NCBI GenBank assembly: GCA_022036555.1
Contig: CM039126.1
Location: forward strand, 15,781,263 to 15,845,262
Length of the DNA stretch: 64,000 bases
Reading direction: 5' to 3'
DNA from: Microstegium vimineum
Taxonomy: Eukaryota > Streptophyta > Magnoliopsida > Poales > Poaceae
The notes under the pieces were generated by a model. That model was not told the origin of the DNA and did no database searches. It saw only the letters and a program-made list of their open reading frames with translations. The translations under genes and the position numbers were made by a program. Shown in pieces: positions 56,956 to 64,000 of this stretch (position 1 is its first letter; each line of letters opens with the position of its first letter).

Positions 56956-57076
56956 GCCAAGCTTCCGCTAATTTCTATAGCCCACCATTTAAAACCATGT
57001 ATTATATCATTATGAATCTAATGCAACTCAAATGGTGCAAAAAGCAATTAAACCTAACTTTCTTTTAATTAATTAA

Positions 57077-57280
57077 GGGCCTGTTTGGCAGGGCTTCTCG
57101 CTGGCTCCGGCTCTGGCTCCTCTGGTGGAGCCCTACCAAACAGTTTTCTGGAGAAGTCGTTTTTCAGCAAAAAATAGAGGAGCCGGAGCCGTTTCGGAAG
57201 AGCCCCAAAATGAGGCTTCTCCAAAACAGCTCCGGCTCCTCTACAGGAGCCCCTCAAAAGGAGCCCTGCCGAACAGACCC
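57077..57280. mobile_element. Tourist-like MITE
   Basis: 204 bp with imperfect terminal inverted repeats (GGGCCTGTTTGGCAGGGCT and AGCCCTGCCGAACAGACCC) and TAA on both sides (57074-57076, 57281-57283). This is the TIR and target-site form of PIF/Harbinger Tourist elements. The interior also folds back (GGAGCCGGAGCC and GGCTCCGGCTC words). Confidence 0.85.
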
Positions 57281-57489
57281 TAAAAGCTATCAATTAAACA
57301 TTAATTAAATTAATATTTAAATTAACGAAAATTAATAATTAAGCAACATGAAAACATTAACACTACGACGTAGAGCGCGATGATACGGTTCTAACGCAAT
57401 TTGAACGGACTAAAACAGAATTAAAACGAATAAACAACAGAGGTTTGAAGATAGGGGACTTAACTGCAATTACGAAAAATAAATAAAGG

Positions 57490-57935
57490 CCTTCTTTTTC
57501 CTTCACTTCTTTACGTGAAGAGCAGGGAGGGAGTTGCTGCTGCTCGATGGTGCAGGGAAAGGGAGAGGAAGAAGCAGAAAACAGCGGCAGCAGGAAGGAG
57601 AGGCAGAGGCGCGGCAGCACACAGCAAGCGGCGGCAAGCAGCAGCGGCGGCTGAGCAGCTGCAAGGCCCGCAGGGTGCGGCTGGGCTGCAGCCTGCAGGG
57701 GAGGCAGGGGCGTGGGTGCAGCAAGCAGCCAGGGCCGAGCGGCAGGAGGCTGAGCGCGGTAGAGGCGGCGGTGCGGCTGCAGGGGCACCGGCTTGCTAGC
57801 TCGGGAGAAGAGAAATGCGACCGGCAGTGCAGGGTACTGACAAAGATAAAGAAATTAGCTCTGTCCATGGAGTTTCTCGTCGGAGGAGATGACCGGAAAA
57901 AGAAAAACGAGGATGAAAAAGTCAAATGGTGATGG
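57490..57935. other. GC-rich block within the Tekay-like LTR
   Basis: Purine-rich, CAG/GCG-rich sequence, open in several frames on both strands (up to 141 codons). Translations are low-complexity Leu/Pro/Ser/Cys or Gly/Gln/Arg and show no domain. It is best explained as transcribed LTR leader (R/U5), not a gene. Confidence 0.4.
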
Positions 57936-59097
57936 ATTGGATAAAATGAATATACTATGGCAAAGAGAACGAGGAGACGAACCTCGTGGTGTTCTCGGAA
58001 TTTGCATGGGATGACGGAGTTGGCCGAAAAAGCTCGTCGGAGAGTTCGTAGATGGAAAAACGGACCGTACTTCTGAACTCCGTGCGTCGAGGGCTACGCT
58101 GGGATATATATAGGTCTAGAGTTTGAAGTTGTTACAAAAACGAGATATTTTATTATTTTCGGAATTAATTAATTTCGAGATTAAAATAATTCCAGAATAC
58201 TCTAGAATTGATATTTAAGCCACGAAAAATATTCCGAAGGCTCCAAAAATTTTGGGAAAATTCTCGGAGACACTTTGGAATATGATGAACCCAAATAAAG
58301 CATTTAGAGCTCATGAAAAGATATTTTGAAGCATCTAAAAATTAGATTAAGCTCACTGAAAAATGAGAAAAGGTTTCAGAAAAAGACAGAAAAATTCTCC
58401 GAAAGATTTTAGAGATATGTTGATGAATGATGGACTCTAAATAATGATTTAGAGTCAAAAAAAAGAATCTTGGGTAACTCTAAACAAGAGTATGAAATTA
58501 GAAAACAATAAATTTGATGATAGAAAAGACGAAGACAGGTTGGATAAAGATAAACCTTATAAAAACATGTTTCGAAACTTTTGAGTTTTAGTCAAAACAC
58601 ACAACACATTAAATCACATGCAGCGGCATGAATGCACAAACACGTTACTAGCTTTAGGAAAATTTTAATAACTTGAAAAGTTTTTATTTTTCTATATTTT
58701 CATGAGCATAAAATTCATAATTAAATCAATTTAAACTTATTTTCAAAATTTGAATTTTTCGGGTGTTACAACTTTCTGCGAAGCCACCGGACTAGTCCGG
58801 AGACTAGACCGTCGGACCATGCACACTAGTCAGGAGCTCACACAACAGAAGAACATTCACTGTACTAGGCACCTCCAGACCACTTGCATTGGTCCGGAGC
58901 CTTGGCCCGGAGCCCTGGTACTTACTGCATAGCAATGCAGCTTCTCTGAGTATCGTTGGACTAGCCGTCTCCCAAGCCGTCGGACTAGTCCGGAGCTCTT
59001 GGTCTAGCTCGCTCACAACTCACTGGCAACCGAACCAATGACCATTGGTCCAGAGCCCTCCGGACAGGTGGTCCAGAGCCTCTTTCATAGAACTCTG

Positions 59098-59584
59098 TGT
59101 TGACACCAAAGGTGGCAAATAGAAAAAGACCGCAAGCATACGGTTGTCAAGTGTAGCTTTCACCGGGAGTATTCCAGGTATCGTATTTTCCATAGGGAAT
59201 GAGAAGTGAGTTAACTAGGAATATGAATATGTCCTATGATGGATCAAGTGAGATTATGATAACTAGGTTGAGAGGTTCGATATGGCAAAGATATCTAACA
59301 AGGTATAACTGATTATACCGGCTTTATCAGCCCTTCTCTTGCAGGAGGCGATGGGATACATCAGAAAGATGACAAAACTCTAACCGGATCGTGCCATCAT
59401 GTTGTATTGAGGCCCTACCTTTTAAGAACTTATCTTACACATGTGATGGAATACAAAGGCTAGATAGGGTTGTCACTACCTACTAGCTACCACAAACAAC
59501 CCATGCGATAAGCGGTTTACAAAGGTAAGATCTAGCCTAGACACCACGTCTACACTATTCTTACTACTTTAACCTTGGCCTAAG
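59098..59584 (-). mobile_element. Fragment of the 1.5-kb LTR family, reverse orientation
   Basis: TGTTGACACCAAAGGTGGCAA is the reverse complement of the 3' end of the solo LTR at 40576-42094, and the match runs inward about 490 bp to CTTTAACCTTGGCCTAAG. It is cut there by the forward copy at 59585. The 5-bp word before it is CTCTG (59093-59097). Confidence 0.8.
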
Positions 59585-61017
59585 TGTTGACGGTAAATAT
59601 GAACCTTTTTGTCACCATCAAAATACCGTCAACATCCTCATATTCGAAGGAAAACAAGCATAACATGAATATATTTTAGCCAATAACTAGTTCTACATAT
59701 CCCTTGACTATTTGAGTGCAGGTAATGACAAATGGGGACTTTTGGGAGCTAGTGGGCCCACTTAGGGGGTCGGTCGACCACCCTGTGGGGCCACTAGGCA
59801 TCCAAGCCCCCATGATCCAAGCAACACCCTCTAGAGCACTTTCTACCCCTTGGATTCAAGTGTGTTTCCTTCCAACGGTTCATATTCACATCACGAGGAT
59901 CCATGGGCCCACATCAAGGAAATAAGTGTGACAAACAACCCAGAACAAACATCCAACATATATGACAGGTGGGACCAACATACAAGAGGGAGAGGTGGGC
60001 CACAGACCCCTATAGGGGTCGGCCGACCTATAGGTGGGCCCAACAGGCCCCCACTTGGTCCCTGACTAGTGGGACACCAACCAGGAGGAGCAGAGGGGGA
60101 CCCACAGGCCAGTAGGGGGTCGGCCGACCGCACCTATGGCGGTTTCAACCCCCTCAACTGCCTCACTCACTCCACACATGGTGGAAATCATCACCCTTCA
60201 TCCTAAGGCGGTTCTGAAGTCGGATGGATCCTATGGTGGTTGATGAAGGTGACACGGATTGCTGACGTGGCACCGAAGTAGCCCCTACTCCACCTCTACC
60301 TATAAATAGACCCCTAGAGCTCCCTTCTCATTCATGCCTCATTGGAGAAATACTACTCTCTAGTCTCTTAGCGGAGCTCTTCAGTAGTGTTATGCTAGTT
60401 GGAGGAGAGTGAGGAATTCTTCTAGAGAAAGCCTCGGATCTGTCGGGAATCTTCTCCGGAGTTCTTCCTCAGCGGATGCGAGTCTCTTGTAAGTTTAGCT
60501 CTTGTAAGTGACTTCTTCTGAGTTCTTTATAGTATTCAGTATTCTAAATCTGGTTTAGCTGTTATACATTTTTTCACCCTTGATCATCGCTTTGCTCTGA
60601 GTAAAGTGCTTTAATCTTAGGCTAAGGTTAAAGTAGTAAGATAAGTGTAGACGTGGTGTCTAGGCTAGATCTTACCTTTGTAAACAACTTATCGCGCGGA
60701 TTTTTTGTGGATGCTAGTAGAAGGTGACAGCTCTATCTAGTCTTCGTATTCCACCACACGTGTTAGATAAGTTCTTAAAAGGTAGGGCCTCAGTACAACT
60801 TGGTGGCGCGGTCCAGTTAGAGTTTTGTCCTCTTTCTGATCTATCCCATCGCCCCTACAAGAGAAGGGCTAATAAAGCTAGTATAACTAGCTATACCTTG
60901 TTAGATATCTTTGCTATATCGAACCTCTCAACCCAGTTATCATAGTCTCCCTTCATTTATCATAGGACATATCCATAATCCTAGTTAACTCACTTCTCGT
61001 TCCCTGAGGAAAATACG
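59585..61017 (+). mobile_element. Copy of the 1.5-kb LTR family, forward, truncated
   Basis: Starts TGTTGACGGTAAATATG and follows 40576-42094 to GAGGAAAATACG. It then lacks the last 90 bp or so because another TGTTGACAC sequence starts at 61018. A TATAAATA lies at 60301. GGTCGGCCGACC-type palindromes occur at 59769, 60017 and 60118, as in the other copy. Confidence 0.85.
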
Positions 61018-61161
61018 TGTTGACACAAAAAGCATCAGGATATGCGAACACTTTGGGCTATTACCCGAAATTCGATATCCAAAGGTGTGCTAGTCGATTT
61101 GACTAGTTAATCGACAAGGACGATAACTAGAATAAGATCTAAACAAGACAACGGCGATACG
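61018..61161. other. Start of an unidentified TGTTGACAC... sequence, cut by the gap
   Basis: TGTTGACACAAAAAGCATCAGG begins right after ATACG (61013-61017); ATACG also ends the sequence before the gap (61157-61161). It may be the edge of another LTR element. Too little is visible to classify. Confidence 0.4.
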
Positions 61162-61261
61162 NNNNNNNNNNNNNNNNNNNNNNNNNNNNNNNNNNNNNNN
61201 NNNNNNNNNNNNNNNNNNNNNNNNNNNNNNNNNNNNNNNNNNNNNNNNNNNNNNNNNNNNN
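61162..61261. other. Assembly gap, 100 N
   Basis: Exactly 100 N, a conventional size for a gap of unknown length, inside nested repeats. Confidence 0.99.
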
Positions 61262-61575
61262 TTCCTAGGTCAAGCTACTAACCTCATACCCCCCTTAATA
61301 GTACGGTCAAAGGAAAAACAGAGTCCTAGTCTATACTTAGTGCCCTTCTCACACCTTGTGGCACTAAGAGCTAGCCTAGTCTTCACCTTGTAGCTTCATC
61401 CTTTGAATACCGAAACGAATTCTATCTTGGGGGCATGAATACCATTAAGACCATTCACATTCATCACATATGACCTAACTCACTCAAGTTTGCTTCTACA
61501 AAACACACGTTAGTCATAGTGACCTAGCATTCTCGTTAATCGCCTATACCAATGGGGCATAGATGCTTCAGGGAT

Positions 61576-62065
61576 CGAGGAGGGGACACGAACCTCAGAG
61601 TTAGGATGACGGCGATACACTGGTGGTGGACGACTATGGGGCCATAGCTAACGATGAAGATGTGGATCAGGGCTACCTCCAGGTAGCGCTAAGTTGTTGT
61701 GCTCGCCCACACCTCAAGCGGTGGTGGCTGTGACCACTTATCGACGCACACGGATGGGGCGATGAGGCGGAGCCGCGAAGGCGGAGGCGGCGAGGTGTGA
61801 CACTCCAAGGGGAAAGCGCCTACGCGTGGCAGAGACATATGGACCAAAGGCCCTGGATTCATTTTTTTTAGAACAGAGGCCCTGGATTCGCGAGTGTTGA
61901 GCGGTGGCCATTAATGAAGGTGTGTACATGGCAAGAGCCCTCTCCGGCTTTCAGTTTTTTTAGTATACATGCGGTAACAGTAAAAGGTTTACGTGGATTG
62001 GCTAATGGAGAGGGAATTTATTCTACGTTGAAGAGTTATCTTATAAGACATGCCAAGAATCTTAG
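61576..62065. other. Flank of Sirevirus 2, no gene seen
   Basis: Continues the sequence left of 40351. It is GC-rich with short ORFs only, none recognised. Confidence 0.45.
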
Positions 62066-62187
62066 AGGGTCAAAGTATCTCAAGTTTGACTAAACTTATA
62101 TGATAATATAATAACATTTATGATTTCAAATAAGTATCATTAGATTCATTATCAATTATATTTCTATAGTATCACAACTACATATTC
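62066..62187. mobile_element. Stowaway-like MITE fragment
   Basis: Internal sequence typical of a grass Stowaway family (GTCAAAGTATCTCAAGTTTG, ATAAGTATCATTAGATTCAT). Neither CTCCCTCC terminus is present, so it is truncated. Confidence 0.6.
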
Positions 62188-62192
62188 AAATA

Positions 62193-62440
62193 TCACTGTC
62201 GGCTCATCACTGTCGGATTATATTGGGCCGACAGTGATAAAGCTTCACTGCCGGTTCAAGCTCTGACAGACCCCAAATGATTGGGGTAGGGGCCAAACCG
62301 ATAGTGAAGCTCATTATCACTGTCGGTTCGTGGCTAGAACTGGCAGTGAATGAATCTTCACTGCCGGTTTCAGCCACGAACCGACAGTGATAATGAGCTT
62401 CACTACCAGTTCGTGGTTTAAATCGCCTGTGATATGTTCA
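62193..62440. repeat. CACTA-type subterminal repeats forming a long hairpin
   Basis: CACTGTCGG, CACTGCCGG and CACTACCAG-type words with their complements (CCGACAGTG, CTGGCAGTG) occur about ten times in both orientations. This is the style of grass CACTA (En/Spm) subterminal regions. Arms 62303-62350 and 62357-62404 pair at 45 of 48 positions with a 6-nt loop. The element's CACTA terminus itself was not found. Confidence 0.7.
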
Positions 62441-63003
62441 TAGTACCTCCCTCCTCTATCCCAACAGAACATAACAGTGCTCTTCACCTCCATTGTTCCG
62501 GTTGTTGTTCACCTCCATTGTTGTGGCTGCTCTTCACTGGATTGCTTAAGGAAACTCTTAGATGGCTAGCTCATGGTTAGTAACAAGCATACTCCTTTGG
62601 ATTTGTAGGTTTACATTGCTTTTGTGTTTGGAGATTGATTCTCATTGTAGTTATTTAATTTCTCCATTTTAGAGAGCATATTTAAATTGGATCTTGAGCA
62701 AGGCATCAAAATTGTGGTAAATCCACCTTTGAGAAGATTAGTGTAAACGATTGCTATGTGTAGCCAACTAAATTCAAATTTATGTGTACAAATCTATAGT
62801 TGGAGCTATACTATTCTTCATGATCAAGAAGAGGGTTGTTGCAATTTTTGTGTCCATTTTTATGTGACATGTTGTAGAATAATTTTTTAGCAATTCTAAT
62901 TTATGTGGCTACAATTTTCTGCATTTCATTTGTGTAAAATAATTGGTATTCGACAAGGGTGTACAATTCCATGTGAGACTTACAAATCCATTGTTTGGAG
63001 CTA
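62441..63003. other. Noncoding 5' region of the CACTA-like element
   Basis: AT-rich, no supported ORF. It lies between the subterminal repeats and the transposase start, and probably holds leader and intron. Confidence 0.4.
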
Positions 63004-63249
63004 GGGCCTGTTTAGATCCAAAATTATTTGGTAAACTGTAGCACTTTTATTTTTATTTGGTAATTATTTTCCAATCATGGAGTAGCTAGGCTTGAAAGAT
63101 TCGTCTCAGAAATTACAGATAAATTGTGTAATTAGTTATATATTTTTATTTTTTATTTACATTTAATACTCCATGCATGCGTTTAAAGATTCGATGGGAT
63201 GTGGAATCTTGTAAAGTTTTGGAATTTGGAAGGGAACTAAACAAGCGCC
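63004..63249. mobile_element. MITE with GGGCCTGTTTAG terminus
   Basis: Left GGGCCTGTTTAGATCC and right CTAAACAAGCGCC are imperfect inverted termini. The interior carries words common to an abundant grass MITE family (GATTCGTCTCAGAAATTACAG, AATACTCCATGCATGCG). No clear target duplication is seen. Superfamily not determined (PIF/Harbinger or hAT). Confidence 0.65.
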
Positions 63250-63320
63250 TTGATGTTCAAAAAGGGTGTGCAATTAATGTTGTTTACGATGAAGCCTCCA
63301 TTTTTTCTATCTGTGCAGAC

Positions 63321-63830
63321 ATGGATCAAGGGTGGATGTACGATCTGTCATGTATAGATCCACGGTACTTGACGGGCATCAACGATTTCATCAAGCTCGC
63401 TAGAACCAATGCTGGGGATTCATAGCTTATATTTGGTCCATGCAAAGATTGCAAGATTATGAGAAAATGGGGCGACGTGGAGAATATACGATTGCACTTG
63501 ATCATAAGGGGGTTCATGAGAGACTACATGATTTGTACTTTCCATGGGGAGGTTGATCCAAATGTTACACAAGAAAACAATGATGATGTGTCCATGCCTA
63601 GTATCCCTGAATGCATTTCTGCCTATTGATGATTACATAGAACTTGTGCCTACCAATGATGATGTGTTTAGGAATACATTAGTTGATGACGCAGAGGAAA
63701 ATGATGGCATTTCACAGCTTCTATATGATGTGCCTGGCGGATTCCTTAGTGCTTCATAGTTGAAAAAACTAGAGATCATGAGAAAGGATGCAAAAACATC
63801 ATTGTATCTCACTAATCCACTACAAAAGCA
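63321..63830 (+). pseudogene. CACTA (TNP2-type) transposase, N-terminal part
   Basis: From ATG 63321 the frame reads MDQGWMYDLSCIDPRYLTGI, the transposase-associated domain found before TNP2 in plant CACTA elements. It continues, past an in-frame TAG at 63422-63424, with GPCKDCK, HLIIRGFMRDYMICTFHGE and PSIPECISAY. Similarity then moves to another frame (VDDAEENDGISQLLYDVPGG, then KKLEIMRKDAKTSLY), which is the stretch preceding the TNP2 core. The catalytic region is beyond the window or lost. Stops and a shift make this a pseudogene. Confidence 0.72.
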
Positions 63831-64000
63831 AAAATGTGCTTGTCTATCGGCTTGTGGTGTGCAGGTGTTGAGTTCAAAGACGGTAGTCAAAGGCGAGGTG
63901 AAGGTTGACTAGAGGTGTGTCATGACGATGGACTAGGAGCGGTGAAGGGCGGACGCGAGGCTTGGACTGACGAACCGGAGGGCCGGCGGACTAGCTGTGG
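63831..64000. other. End of window, unassigned
   Basis: CACTACAAAAGC near 63829 resembles a CACTA terminus, possibly the start of another element. The sequence then becomes GC-rich with no ORF. Confidence 0.25.

Larger units (their letters stand above)
54932..58770 (-). mobile_element. Solo LTR of Tekay/Del-like gypsy family
   Basis: 3839 bp, TGTCGCACCC...GGGTGTTACA, flanked by ACTTT on both sides (54927-54931 and 58771-58775). On the minus strand it starts TGTAACACCCGAAAAATTC and ends GGGTGCGACA, the terminal form of plant Del/Tekay LTRs, whose LTRs are known to be several kb long. A TATATATA on the minus strand near 58103 and a GC-rich stretch downstream (57500-57930) fit promoter and leader. 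No retroviral ORF is present, so it is a solo LTR. A MITE is nested at 57077. Confidence 0.85.
40356..61570 (-). mobile_element. Sirevirus (Copia, Opie/Ji-like) element 2 with nested LTR insertions
   Basis: The LTRs start TAAAAGGATCAAG (left, terminal TG mutated to TA) and TGAAAGGATCAAG (right) and end ATGCTTCA. The flanks GAGAT (40351-40355) and GGGAT (61571-61575) match at four of five positions, a plausible aged target duplication. Minus-strand order: right (5') LTR, iMet-type primer site, gag, protease, integrase, RT-RNase H, a long spacer, the extra ORF region, polypurine tract and left (3') LTR. All coding parts are present but each holds at least one break. Both LTRs contain later insertions, and a 100-N assembly gap falls in the right one. 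Confidence 0.9.
54175..61570 (-). repeat. 5' LTR of Sirevirus 2, in three pieces
   Basis: LTR pieces at 54175-54931, 58771-59097 and 61262-61570 follow the order of the left LTR. They are separated by a Tekay-like solo LTR and by two copies of the 1.5-kb LTR family plus an assembly gap. About 200 bp of the left LTR (near 42940-43140) has no counterpart and is deleted or lies in the gap. Confidence 0.85.

Noticed and set aside
57503..57932. ORFs of 132-141 codons in the Tekay-like LTR
   Set aside because: Low-complexity translations in a GC-rich leader; open in several frames on both strands.
1..64000. CRISPR array or bacterial operon
   Set aside because: The window is plant nuclear DNA; the tandem repeats found are contiguous units without unique spacers.

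Overview
The window is nuclear DNA of a grass. It shows plant-style split genes with GT-AG introns, grass-type Copia (Sirevirus/Opie-Ji-like) and Ty3/gypsy retrotransposons, Mutator-like (FAR1/MULE) and CACTA sequences, and Tourist/Stowaway-like MITEs. The TE load suggests a panicoid grass, but the sequence alone does not give the species.

Layout. (1) 1-5.5 kb: the 3' part of the one clear host gene, autophagy-related ATG2 (+ strand, nine exons visible, about 867 C-terminal residues, intact frame). (2) 5.5-7.65 kb: intergenic DNA with microsatellites, a tRNA-like (SINE-like) segment and a 93-bp tandem repeat. (3) 7682-15041: a complete-ended gypsy element on the minus strand. It has TG...CA LTRs, a perfect AATGC target duplication and broken gag-protease, but no RT, RNase H or integrase. 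Its 3' part instead holds an antisense F-box pseudogene, a 30-bp minisatellite and seven AGTCCCCGRG iterons. (4) 15.05-35.05 kb: a decayed Mutator-like unit. A ULP1-like (C48 protease-related) pseudogene on + converges on a FAR1/MULE transposase pseudogene on -. A 10.4-kb Sirevirus (20784-31147, TSD CCACT) splits the last transposase exon. (5) 35.36-36.27 kb: a second F-box gene of the same family, broken by one in-frame TGA. (6) 36.3-40.35 kb: noncoding DNA with a MITE and a 171-bp tandem duplication. (7) 40356-61570: a second Sirevirus on the minus strand with gag, PR-INT, RT-RH and an envelope-like ORF region, all with stops. Its left LTR contains a 1519-bp solo LTR (TSD AAGAG). Its right LTR contains a 3839-bp Tekay/Del-like solo LTR (TSD ACTTT, itself carrying a Tourist-like MITE), two opposed copies of the 1.5-kb LTR family and a 100-N gap. 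(8) 61.57-64 kb: a Stowaway-like fragment, CACTA subterminal repeats forming a 48-bp-arm hairpin, a MITE and the start of a TNP2-type CACTA transposase.

Only ATG2 looks like a functional gene. The most unusual item is the F-box family: one copy is antisense cargo inside a non-autonomous gypsy element, and a related copy lies 25 kb away beside a Mutator-like unit. The ULP1-like/FAR1 convergent pair recalls the ULP-carrying MULEs (Kaonashi type) described in Arabidopsis.
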